The translations under genes were made by a program, and so were the position numbers. Below are positions 39,797 to 50,048 of a DNA stretch of 64,000 nt, piece after piece. The DNA is from Coniferiporia sulphurascens (lineage: Eukaryota > Basidiomycota > Agaricomycetes > Hymenochaetales > Hymenochaetaceae). The stretch spans positions 868,001 to 932,000 of the forward strand of contig NBBA01000015.1 of assembly GCA_002794785.1 (NCBI GenBank), given 5' to 3'. Numbering within the stretch: position 1 is the first letter of the stretch; every line of letters begins with the position of its first letter. The notes beneath the pieces were generated by a model. That model made no database searches. It worked only from the letters and a program-made list of their open reading frames with translations, and was not told where the DNA came from.

Positions 39797-40184
39797 TCAC
39801 TGGCGGTGCATTCCGCGTGGGGCCGGAGGGTCCGTCTGGTAAGAATATACGTACGCGTATGAGATATCTCTCTTCTAGTCAGGCAAGAACGTAACGCTAA
39901 CACTCACTATGCATTCCTGTCCTTTCGCTATGCAAGCTCTGCAGGCTACGTCAACTCTTTCTCGGTCACACTGGTTATCATTTGAGTAATTCTCGAAATT
40001 CGATAGCAAAAAAAAAGCATTACCTTGCAGCGCTGCTTCTTACAGTGCCTGCATGCGGACAGACGACCTGCTTTACCACCCATACTCTCGATCGTATGAG
40101 CGAATACGTTTTGAAAGCTTCATTTAGCACGGGTCAATTCGTTGACGCAAACGAAGAAACAACTTGGACATACGCGTCGGACAT
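39797..40184 (-). CDS. Mini Zn(2)Cys(6) zinc-cluster protein, copy 3 (68 aa)
   Basis: Four exons: 40184-40174 (11 nt), 40117-40024, 39970-39908 and 39835-39797; 68 aa. The cluster reads SACRHCKKQRCK then CDRERVDVACRACIAKGQEC, the classic C-x2-C-x6-C-x8-C-x2-C-x6-C with a basic first loop. An intron lies in phase 0 before the third cysteine and another in phase 0 after ECI. The last exon is TDPPAPRGMHRQ and TGA. The N-terminus MSDAFQNVFAHTIESMGGKA is unrelated to known domains. The protein has no linker, coiled coil or fungal_trans region, so if it works it is a stand-alone cluster, for example a DNA-binding competitor or a partner of another regulator (inference). It is nearly identical in the cluster to copy 4 and shares about 2 kb of flanking repeat with it. 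Confidence 0.7.
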
Positions 40185-40291
40185 AGAGAAGACCTGAAAG
40201 ATTTAGGTATGCCAAGTGGAGGTTTTGCGAACGTAGTTCTCCGTTTGCAGGAATGCAGGAATGACGTAGAAAGGCGATGACTAGGAGCTGC

Positions 40292-40298
40292 ATTTATA
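40292..40298 (-). promoter_or_regulatory. TATA box of mini zinc-cluster copy 3
   Basis: GGGTATAAATGCAG on the minus strand, 108-114 nt before the ATG. The leader carries about 55 nt absent from copy 4. Confidence 0.65.
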
Positions 40299-40433
40299 CC
40301 CTGTAAGCATAGGCGAAACCGTCGGGGGCCTTTCAAGGCCTACAAGGAGCTCGCCTTCCCAAGTAAAGGGCGAGAGAAATGCCCCCGTCCTCCTCGCCGA
40401 AAAGGGTGCCGCTCGGCGAAAAGCCTTTAGGAG

Positions 40434-40590
40434 CAGAGACGCCGCCCGCGCGGAGACACCGTCTGCACAGAAACGCCGTCCGCGCAGAGCCGCCGCCCGC
40501 ACATAGTCGCACAGAACCGCCGTACGCGCGGGGTCACACAGAGCCGCCGTACGCGCAGAGTCGCACAGAGACGCTGTGCGTGCAGAGAAA
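40434..40590. repeat. GC-rich minisatellite (17- and 27-nt units)
   Basis: Seven units of GAGMCGCCGTCCGCGCA type, some extended by GAGTCGCACA to 27 nt. The matching place in repeat copy B has one unit and in copy C none, so it expanded in copy A. Confidence 0.8.
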
Positions 40591-41077
40591 GTCAGCGGCC
40601 CTCTAGCCATTATCTGCGCAATTCCTTGACGAGAAGAAGCTTCTTCCAAAATCCACACGGCGACAGACTGCAGTCTACAATTTGAGAGAAGTCGGGTGAG
40701 GCCACTCAGGAAGAAGAAGGCCAGCCATGAGTAGATTTCAGATGTCCTCTCCATCTACTCGAAGTCGGCGTGGTCCGCCAGGCATTCTCCCGGGGCCGAA
40801 AGCGCCGCAGGAGGAAATGGCTCAGCCAACGCGCGCATTGGCTCAACCGGCGGAAGCTAAGAATTCGCCGTGTGCCGACTGTAATGAACATCCGAACCAG
40901 CAATCGTTTGCAATACCAGCTCTGCCGCACTCTCGCCTCCAGACCTTTCAGGCGGTAGCACGCCGAAATTTGCATAGATGAATTAAGCTCGCCGCTCCAC
41001 CGTCCAAGAGTCGGGGCAGAGGGGATCAACTAGAAAAGGCTATGCGATTTGAGGCAATGTAAAGTCCGATTCTCGCA

Positions 41078-41690
41078 AGTACGTGTCTCCCAAATTCGCA
41101 ACTGAAACAGCTTAGCCGACGCACATTGCGAATGATTTGCCTTGGTGCAGGAGATTATGATTTAGTCCGCCAGTCAACGTATCAACATTTTCGGGGAGGC
41201 TTATGCCATGGAGATGCTTTGATACCGTTTCGACGTCTGCAAGCTTCGGTCCCGAGCAACAGATAGCTCCAGAAAACACGTATTAGGCTTAGACCGTATT
41301 GAGCCGCTAATCATTGCCATTTACGCCAGCACCATTTTACAGGAGAGTTTTGCCAACCTGGCAATTGCCATGGCAAAAATGGCAACGGCAAAACTGGCGA
41401 CTTTTGCCCACAACACTAGTACTACCAGTACGTGTCTCCCAAGTTCGCAACTGAGGAAACGGCTTCGCCGATGCTTTATACGGAGAAACTGCCCAAGTAC
41501 AGTGGATATTAATTTAATTCGCCAGTCGACATATTGATTTTTTGGGGGAGGCTCGAGTTCGCGAGGTCCTTTGAAACATAACTCACACGGACCTATAAGA
41601 TTCTGCAAACTTCGGTCCCAAATGACAGGGCGAGTGGACTCCAGGAAACACGAGGTGTTAAGCTCTACCTGCATTGAGCCGTTAATCCTA
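41078..41690. repeat. Internal duplication within repeat copy A
   Basis: The block from AGTACGTGTCTCCCAAATTCG to CATTGAGCCGCTAATC (41,078-41,310) recurs at 41,429-41,690, separated by a short stretch of repeated GGCAA words. Copies B and C carry it once. Confidence 0.7.
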
Positions 41691-42320
41691 CAGGTGACCA
41701 CTGATACCATGTGTTCGACATGAGATTGACCGTCGGTGGATGCGTCGTTCATAAACGGGACTCGGTGCCAGCGACCCTGCGTGACTGCTGACAGTGCCCG
41801 GCGTAGTCGTGATAGCCGGAGTTGAAGCGATAACGACTCCCTTTTGACCGACGACATTAGTTCCTCCTTTCCCAGCCGCAATCGTGGGAACTGCAGCCCG
41901 ACGACAAGCACTATTCGGTCGTTTGTAATTGCCAGGAGTTGCAACTTCGGTTGCTGCAGTGATTCATTGCGGAACCATCGCGCGCATGGAGCCCAGAGAC
42001 ATCGATTCCTAGAAGTGCAAGAAGCAACCGGCCAGAACAACGTAGGTTCATATAGTGCACAACAGAGCTTATGCTCAGAGTCGTCGCCATGACGCACGTG
42101 TATGTCACGTGCCATTTAAGGCTCCTCGGAGCAGCCAGTCCGATCTCGTCGATTTCAAGTTGATTCCGTCACTACCGACCAGTTCTACCCATATTGTCAA
42201 TATATTATATTTTCGCCCTCGTAAAATGAGTAGTAGCACACTTAACGAAGAAATATATCTACGTAAACGGAGTATTCCTTGAGGAAAGTCAGGTATACAA
42301 CATCAGTCCTGCTGGTGGTC

Positions 42321-43507
42321 TGGACTACAGTCGAAAGCACTTAAAGGCATCATCTCCGCCGGGCCCAGAATTTTTCTTAGTTTGAGCTCAGATTAAAAAT
42401 TTAAACAGACAAGTAGCTAAATCCTACAATACCTCCCATTTGTGGGATTTTTCTAAAAATAGATTTTTTGTGTCAAATTTTTTGGAAAATAAAATAAAAT
42501 AACTACGTCTACAAACAAGTTTAAGCCTCCACAGATACCAAATTTTGAAACAATCGGCAGCTGGACAGCCTAGGATAGGCTTTCCATGAATAAAACTGCA
42601 GAACCTACCCAACACCTATCTACCCATGGGCGTTGAGAACACTTTTCAAGAGGGTACTAGACCCATGAAAATAAAATAAAATAAAGTAAAATATTTACAG
42701 ACTCAGGAGTGTTGCATCTGATAAGATACAAAAACAAGCTGGACACATCCTTGCACATTGAGAGCCAGTGTAGGCGAGTGCAAGGCCGACATTGGCAGCA
42801 AGCGCAGCACTAGCTGCATGTTAACGGCGTGTCCATTTGTGGACTGCATACAAACATATGTCCGTTTATAAATGTTTACGTATTTACATATGTCTATATA
42901 TGGGTGTTTACGTATTATATATATTCACTTTAAATTAATAAAAATTTATGTGTCAAATTTTTCCTAGAGATTCAGCTTATTTCAGAATCCCATAGTTCCG
43001 GCCAACAAGGTCAGTAGGCACACCTGTTTTCTGCATAATGCACTAAGTTTCAGTGAATTCTAATGTACAAACAAATACTAGATGAGTTTACAAAAAATCA
43101 GCCGTTTCGGGAGATGCCGAGGTGACACCTTTAAGCGCTTCCGACTGTAGACTTGCGCTTAGCGAAAATGTCTATGCTTAAATATGTGTTTGGAGGACAG
43201 CAAAAAGATGTGACGTAGGTAATGTAAACCGTTCGACGGTCGGACACGATTGGCACACACAGGCGGTCCATGTACTAATAGGCTAACCAAGTCTTAACCG
43301 TACAGTATGGTAGATCCGGGGTGGGAGGTCAGAACAGCAGTACCTAGAAGGAAATCTATCATTAAACATTTAGACAGTCAAGAGAGATACAAATCCGAAA
43401 ATTCAAACTAATGTCTTAAACATCCTCGAATATCAAACCAGACAACCACAATCCGAAGGCCCGCGGATTAGCGGTTTACGGGAAACGCTCGAGAGAAACC
43501 ACCCTAG
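42321..43507. other. AT-rich stretch without a recognised gene
   Basis: Contains AAAATAAAATAAAAT tracts (42,480-42,500 and 42,665-42,690) and a roughly 30-nt TGTCAAATTTTT segment repeated at 42,470 and 42,950. No exon chain. Confidence 0.5.
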
Positions 43508-43891
43508 TCAGCGGTGGTGCATTTTGCGTGGTGCCGGAGGGTCAGTCTGGAAAGAACATACGTACGTGTGTGAGACATCTCTCCTCTCTCGGGCAAGAAC
43601 GTAACGCTAGCACTCACTATGCATTCCTGTCCTTTCGCTATGCAAGCTCTGCAGGCTACGTCAACTCTCTCTCGGTCACACTAGTTATCATTTGAGAGTA
43701 ATTCTCGAAATGCGATAGCAAAAAAAAACAACCTTGCAGCGCTGTTTCTTACAGTTCCTGCATGCGGACGGTCGACTCGCTTTGCCATTCATACTTCCAA
43801 TCATCGAGGAGGTCGTGTTTATGAAGCTTATTAGCACGGGTCAGTTCTTTGACGCAAACGGAGAAGCATTTTGGACGTACCGGTCAGCCAT
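43508..43891 (-). CDS. Mini Zn(2)Cys(6) zinc-cluster protein, copy 4 (68 aa)
   Basis: Four exons: 43891-43881 (11 nt), 43826-43733, 43680-43618 and 43546-43508; 68 aa, the same length as copy 3. Cluster: SACRNCKKQRCK then CDRERVDVACRACIAKGQEC. Tail TDPPAPRKMHHR then TGA. The N-terminus MADRFINTTSSMIGSMNGKA differs from copy 3 at about half its positions while the cluster is almost unchanged, as expected if the cluster is under constraint. Its intron 2 donor is GTTGTT rather than GTAATG, the weakest splice site in the family, so this copy may splice poorly. A TATA box lies 53-59 nt upstream of the ATG. Confidence 0.65.
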
Positions 43892-43943
43892 GTAAAAAGT
43901 CTGAAGGGTTGTAGGAATGTAGAAAGGTGATGGCACAACGTGC

Positions 43944-43950
43944 ATTTATA
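43944..43950 (-). promoter_or_regulatory. TATA box of mini zinc-cluster copy 4
   Basis: AGTATAAATGCACG on the minus strand, 53-59 nt before the ATG, with the same TATAAATGCA core as copy 3. Confidence 0.65.
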
Positions 43951-45520
43951 CTGTGTGCTGTGAACATAGGCGAAACCATCGGGGAGAGACAAGGCTATTC
44001 CCTTCGGGAGCCTTTCAAAGCTCACAAGGAGCGCGCCTCCGCAAGTGAAGAGCGAGAGAAACGCCCTCGTCCTCTTCGCCGGGTAGGGTGCCGCTCGGCG
44101 AAAAGCCTTAAGGCGCAAAGACACACCGTCCGCGCAGCAAAATTCAGCGGCCCTCTAGCCATTGTCCGCACCCTTCTTTGACAAGAGGAAGCGGCTTGCG
44201 CAAGGCCGCAGCAGTCAAAGATCATTTGAGAGCAAGTCGGGTGAGGCCGCTCAGGAAGAAGGGGGCCAGCCACGAGTGGATTCCGAATGTCCTCTCCATC
44301 TACCCGAAGTCGGCGTGACCCGCCGGGGCTTCTTCCGGGGCCGAAAGAGCCGTCGGAGGAAGTGGCACGGCCAACGAGGACCGTAGCGCGCGCATTGCCT
44401 CAAGCGGTAGAAGCCTGATAATTCGCCGTGTACCGTCCGTAATGAACATCCGAAACCAGCAGCCGTCTGCAGTGCTAACTTTGCCGCGCTCTCGCCTTCA
44501 GAGGTTTCAGGCGGCAGCACGCCGAAATTTGCAGAGATGAATTTAACGTGCCGCTCGCTGTCCAAGAGAGCCGGGGCTGAGGTGATCAGCTAAAAATAGC
44601 TCCGCGGTTTGGGGTAAAATAAAATCCAACTGTCGCCAGTACGTGTCTCCCAGATTAGCAACTGAAACGGTTTCGCCGGCGTCTGTTGGCGAGAATCTGA
44701 CTAAGTGCACTGGATTATAATTTCAGTACCACAGAGATGCTTTTAAACGTAACTCACACGGACCTATAAGATGTTTTGATTCCGTTTCGATTTCTGTAAG
44801 CTTCGGTTCCGAACGACAGCAAATGAACTCCAGAAAACACGAGGTGACAGGCTCTTCCTGCATTGAGCCGGTAATCCTATAAACGACCATTGAGATCATG
44901 CATTCTAAATGTTCCCCGCCTCTTTGTTCCTCTCGCTCTTCGAGGGGCGAGTGCATTGATCGCCGGCGGAGGCACCGTTCATAAATAAGACTTAATGCCG
45001 ACGACCATGTATGAATTTCTGACGGTACCTGACATAGACGTGTCATGATAGATACGGTATAATCGAAGTTGAGGTGATAACGGTTCCCTGTCGACGGCTT
45101 TAGCTCGTCTTTTCCTGGCTATCAGTCGAAGCAGCTTCGGCGACAAGCACCATTCGGTCGTCCGTAATTGCTACGTTGACCTTCGGCTGCTCAGCGAGTC
45201 ATTGCGGGGTCAATAAACCGATGCACATGGAGCCTAGGGACATCGGTTCCTAGAAAGAGATAATGCGCACAAAGCAACCAACCAGGCCGACGCAAGTTCA
45301 TTTTGAATTCTCCTCGTCGACTTCGTGAGAACAAGACTCGGGTCGGGGGACGCACGTGCAGATCACGTGCCATTGCGCTACACGGAATCGAATTGTCACG
45401 CGGCCAATGTCTTTTTCCTTCCCCAAAGCGAGTAGGTACAGTAGCATGCTTGAAAAGAAATATCGCTGGATAAAATTGAACTTACCTTGAGGAATCCTCA
45501 GGTATATCAATCTTGCCGGA
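43951..45520. repeat. Large dispersed repeat, copy B
   Basis: Collinear with copies A and C. It holds the GTCGGGTGAGGCC, GAAGTCGGCGTG, ACGCCGAAATTTGCA, AGTACGTGTCTCCCA and CATTGAGCCG blocks, and a CACGTG pair at 45,353 and 45,364. It forms the upstream flank of zinc-cluster copy 4. Confidence 0.7.
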
Positions 45521-46004
45521 GGTGGTTATTGAACTATGCAAAGGACGAATCCGATGAATCCGAGGGGGAGTCCATGGTGAGTACAAAGGGCTCAGTCCGC
45601 TTCCCGTAGCTTATAGGCCTTTAATGATTGAGAAATCTTGTTGGAAGGAATTGGCGAGGTCAGAAGGGTCTTGTGAAGCCGTGGGAGTGTGCGCAAGACG
45701 TTGCATTACTGGGCCATTGCACGCCGAAAGGGCAGTGTCATCGCGTCGAATGGCAGACGAAGATTTCACATAGTCGCAAGTCGGGATATTAAGAGGAATA
45801 TCGAGGCGCAAAGAAGGAGTCGGGGACAGAATAAGCGTGCCATCACTAATGAAAAGAGACAAATCGGCGTTGGGTTTATCCGTGCTTTGTTGGCAACCGA
45901 ACAGTTTCAAGTTGTGCCCAGGTTGCGAACTCAAGCACGAATTACTAGCGGGAAAATCAACCTACATTAGGTACAGTGCCTTTTCTATAATAGGGCTACT
46001 GCAA

Positions 46005-46633
46005 CTAAAGTCTGATTGCTGTTACAACGAGCGTCCCAAAGATGACGCCGATAACACCAAACACCACACCGAGAACGCCACTAATACCGAGGTAGCAGCG
46101 CTGCTGGGAGAAGTTGTGCCACTGATGGCGGATGTCCACTTATGGGGGAGCCTGTTGTGGATGCAGCGGGTACAGTTGCGGAGCCAGAGGCAGCGCTAGC
46201 TGTTCCTGTGACAGAAACTGGATCCTGCAAAAAAAACAGACTTAGCAACTAGGGTGTACAGAAAACGGGAGCAACATATACGCACGAGTGCCGCACTCCG
46301 ACGCCAGTAGTGCCTGCGCAAGGGCAAGATCGGAAGAAGGGCAGGTGCTTTGAAGACACGAGATCGCGGCACTTTGAAAAGCCGCTGATGTACAGATGCA
46401 CGCTGTATAGGTGCTGCATAAGGTAGGTTACCTCCTACCATCCAAGCAATACAATTAGAAGAGCTTGACGCACATCCCATTGCAGCCGGCACTAGCAGAG
46501 GCATTAAAAATACAAATGATGGTGCAAGTGTCGGTGTTCGTCGGAAACGCAGCGGGAGGGTCCGATCTGATTGTGTATTGACAACGAGAGCGACTGCAGC
46601 CACAACAGCGGCACTTTTAATTGTGATCACCAT
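46005..46633 (-). pseudogene. CFEM-domain membrane or wall protein, probably decayed
   Basis: The N-terminal frame MVITIKSAAVVAAVALVVNT is a good signal peptide. After a shift of frame there is FPTNTDTCTIICIFNASASAGCNG, and after an intron-like gap CTSAAFQSAAISCLQS then TCPSSDLALAQALLASECG, together the Cys pattern of the fungal CFEM domain. Next comes a Ser/Thr/Ala-rich stalk (DPVSVTGTASAASGSATVPA) and then, in yet another frame, a glycine-rich membrane helix GISGVLGVVFGVIGVIFGTL before the stop. CFEM proteins are extracellular and often bind haem or act at the wall. At least two frame changes are not explained by introns I can see, so I call it a pseudogene; undetected introns could rescue parts. 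Confidence 0.5.
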
Positions 46634-47597
46634 GCTGGATTACTTGGACGGCAGACGGGGCCCGTGAGTGGTTATGGGCTCAGTTCCCTTGTGAGGGAGC
46701 GATGGACAGGACTTGCCATCGTTTCGTTTGTTAATGTATTGCCAGTAGCGTGGTGAGGCTCAGTTGTGGTCTGGGCAACCCGCCTGTTGATATCACTGCT
46801 CCTGTGATGAACTCCACGAATCGCTGTTAAAAAGTCATTCTTCATCTTCCATTTTTCTGGAGATCTATTGATGATGCCGATCACAAGAGCCGGATTCGCC
46901 CTGAATTCAGTTCACAACACGTCCTTACTTAGGTCCAGAAGTCCGGTTATTAGGCGAATATAAAGTGTCAAAACATAGACATAGTAAGTAGAGCTCAACT
47001 TGGTTTTTCTTAGTAGGAGGCGTTACAACTTCCCTTGAACCGAATCTCATGGTTTCTAGGATACGGCGGTTGTAAGCTTCATCGGGTAACGTACTCTATA
47101 TCTGAAAGTTTGACCTTAAACTTTAGTATCTCGTTACAGTAAAGCGTGCGGATTTTAAAGTAAGTGCCGGACCCCTTTCCACTGTACAGAGAACCAGCTA
47201 CATACACCTCGAAGATTTTCATGCCTTCTAACGGTTTGAATGGTTCTTCCACAGCCCCGACACTATACTAGGCACATAGGACCGGCTACATCAGAATAAT
47301 CAGATTCACACAATTGGCACACTTTAAGACTTGCCTCTGAGGATGATCTTCCTTTTCATTTAAACTCATGGCGATCAATCCAGTAGTAATCCAACGTAGG
47401 ATCCTCTCACACATGTAAGGTACGAGTTAACGGATGGTACGATCCGGTGTTGAGATGATGACCCAGTGTAATCTCATAAATAGGTGAGTGTTGGTAGGCA
47501 AGACCCAGATGAGTACGCAATTGAGGCTGTTTTATCATTGCCAAAAAAGTGTTAATGGATTCAGAGCTAGTCTCATCTCATCTCCCTTTACCTGGTG
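46634..47597. other. Intergenic, no gene seen
   Basis: Between the divergently oriented CFEM-like relic and the DUF6533-type gene. No exon chain recognised. Confidence 0.5.
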
Positions 47598-47604
47598 TAT
47601 AAAG
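47598..47604 (+). promoter_or_regulatory. TATA box of the DUF6533-type gene
   Basis: GGTGTATAAAGGCG, 50-56 nt before the ATG at 47,654. Confidence 0.55.
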
Positions 47605-47653
47605 GCGTGTCTTCAGCGTCGCAATGAAAGCTCTATAACGCTTTTGCACAGAA

Positions 47654-49301
47654 ATGAACAAAGCTCCTCTGAGCGAACTACAACTTCTGCAACAAGCTGT
47701 AAGCGACTTGCAGACGTCCAGGGTAAGTCTGTCGCTAAGAAGTCTCTGTTCTCTTCGTACTATTCTAATGTTTCGATAAATTGAAAGTATATAGCAGGTC
47801 GGGAAGTTTCTGTCATGGTCCTTTAATCCAGGCTGAATATACTTTTCGGGAGCAAGTCGCTTCCTTGGTCGCCTTGGCTTGGGACACCTTGATAACTCTG
47901 GATGAGTGAGTGCTGTTATGGGTGCCTTAGCTTGTACTGTATATACTTACGCCCATTTCTTTTTTCAGAGAGGTGAATATATAATACATATTTAGCGAAA
48001 TTTACGGCTTTCAACTGTGCCTTAGATCACACTCATCTGGCAGGCGGGATGGTCCACGGGAAAAATCTTGTTCTTCGCAACAAGATATCCTAATATTCTT
48101 GCAAGTGTAGTGTGGGTTGCATGTGAGTTTCCTTGCGCCTTAAATCGTGGATAATTGAAGTCTTACTTGCCTATCCTGATGAAGACGCGGTGGGTCTCAC
48201 TGCAGGGGGTGATGTGAGTCTAAATTCTAGCTTCAGCTACCTAACGGACACCATCTCTAAGTGATCTTGGTTGTATGTCATTTACTTCGATAGTTTTGCG
48301 TCGCTTTAACACTTTTTAACGGGTGGTCCACGGTCCTCTTTGCTTTTCCTGCACAACGTTTGTCTATATTCCGCCTTTTTAAACGGTACTTATAGCTCAT
48401 CGTGCTTGCCGAAGTGGTTTTGGTGCTTAGGACTATTGCACTGTGGGATGGAAATCGAGCAGTGGTCGTGTTACTCTCCATCGCTACTCTGGTACGTGTT
48501 CGTTCTAATAAAGTCTAAACGCGACCAGTGAAGTATTACATTCACAGGTATGCGAAGCTACAATAACCGTGTCTACTGTTTTGTCCACAAAATCTATTGA
48601 TTGTATGTATTTTCTCCGGTATCGTTGTACAGAATTGCTTTTGACCTCGAGGAATGAAATTATTTAGACAAATCAGATCCTATGTATGCTCTTTTTGTAA
48701 AGGCTGTATCAGGTCCGGACGCAGCCCTTCTTACCCTTAATCAGGTTACAGCCAATATTTGGATGCGGAAGTGGGATAAGCAGTTTTCCTGCAAAGGTCA
48801 CCATCCCGGCATGGGCAGCGATTATGGCATTTGACACCGTCATATTCATTATGACTTTGATCAAGGCAGTACAGAACAGTAGGTCCAAGCTCCACTTATG
48901 CCGGCGGACTCATTCCACATTCATGCCTCTACAGTTCGTTACGGGCGAAGCGAGCTGTTGTCGGTTTTGGTGAGGGATGGTGAGTAAGCGCAATTATTAC
49001 TCTGCTCATATTCTAAGACCACAGCATTATGTTATAGGAATTATTTATTATACTATAATGTTAGGTAATATACTTAATTCGCGGATCAATGCAACCTGAC
49101 TCACCCTATACTTTACCAGCAACAAGCGCCGGAAACCTTATAATCTACATCGTCCTCCCGGGGAGCCGGCCTGGGCTTGTTATGTCTTTCGTCCCAGTAT
49201 TACGTACTTCCATGGCTATCATCAGTTCGCGCATTATCCTGAATGCCAGAGGGGTGGTTATGGGTAATGGTACAACAATACCTGCGGTAGCACGGTCTTA
49301 G
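47654..49301 (+). CDS. DUF6533-type multi-pass membrane protein, many small exons
   Basis: Supported exons: 47654-47722, 47832-47905, 47969-47972 (a 4-nt microexon), 48026-48122, 48396-48491, 48797-48878 and 49120-49301; others between 48,540 and 49,070 are less sure. Exons 1-4 join in frame and give the domain signature LVALAWDTLITLDEEITLIW followed by GKILFFATRYPNI, the DUF6533 pattern (W/YDxLLTLdeEvxxiW...GKxLFfxxRY) common in agaricomycetes. Later helices: LIVLAEVVLVLRTIALW, IPAWAAIMAFDTVIFIMTL and, in the last exon, NLIIYIVLPG and TSMAIISSRIILNAR before TAG. Function of the family is unknown; these are 6-7 helix plasma-membrane-like proteins. No exon I trust contains a stop, but the middle of the model is incomplete, so decay of part of the gene is possible. 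Confidence 0.6.
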
Positions 49302-50048
49302 CGTAGCGGCACAGGTCCCAGGGAGTCTGAAAGGACGAGAAGTAGTTGACACCCGCCCCAGCAACGAAAAACACATATTTGATTACTATCACAAAGACCC
49401 TCTCTCATATAACAAATAGTTACATTAATCGTAAAGTCGAAATCGTCGACAACCGCATATTGTTAAAGCCTGTCATCTTTCTCCGCCTTCTATTGTGGGA
49501 TATACAGTATATCTACGGAACTCTGTCTTAAGGTCCGATTCGTCCGCTCTCCGCCAGTCCCTTGGGGATGACAGATACCCGACGGATCCATCTCTCCCAT
49601 AGTAGCAAATGCTCCAATGCACATCTTCTGTGCTACAAACTACATTTAAGCTCAAAATATGTCTCTGATCACCTTGTACTTATTCTGCGGAGTTATTCGA
49701 CATCATTACAAGGTTTAATGTACAGACGTTGCGTGATGTTGTAGTTATCAAGAGGATGTCTGATGGAATAAGACCACATTTTGGATAACGACAATCGAAG
49801 ACAACTTGCGGGTGTTCACATGGCAGTTGACTCTCAGGCGTCGGGTGAGAAGGAGCAGCCGAGACGGAGGCGGTCGCTGTTGTTTAACATAGGGTAAGTG
49901 GCATCCACCTTACTCGCTCATGATACATGTAATTTGATCAGAGGGCCGCCGAGTATCTTTCCGTCGTAGAGTTGGCTTCGGTATTTTCGGATAGCATGGT
50001 CAAAAAGCCCAATCTCACAACCATACGGATGTTGGGAGTGGGCAGTGA
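49302..50048. other. Stretch without a recognised gene
   Basis: Downstream of the DUF6533-type gene. Includes the 49,845-49,920 segment that recurs at 39,220-39,295, with a GGGTAAGTG or AGGTAAGTG splice-donor-like word in both. Confidence 0.4.

Larger units (their letters stand above)
40299..42320. repeat. Large dispersed repeat, copy A
   Basis: Shares landmark blocks in the same order with 43,951-45,520 and 50,049-51,460. These are AGCAAGTCGGGTGAGGCC then CAGGAAGA; GAAGTCGGCGTGGTCCGCC; CACGCCGAAATTTGCA; AGTACGTGTCTCCCA; CATTGAGCCG; and a pair of CACGTG sites at 42,095 and 42,106. Identity is roughly 75-85% by eye. Open frames on the minus strand exist in each copy but differ by shifts, so I cannot assign a protein. 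It forms the upstream flank of zinc-cluster copy 3. Confidence 0.7.
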
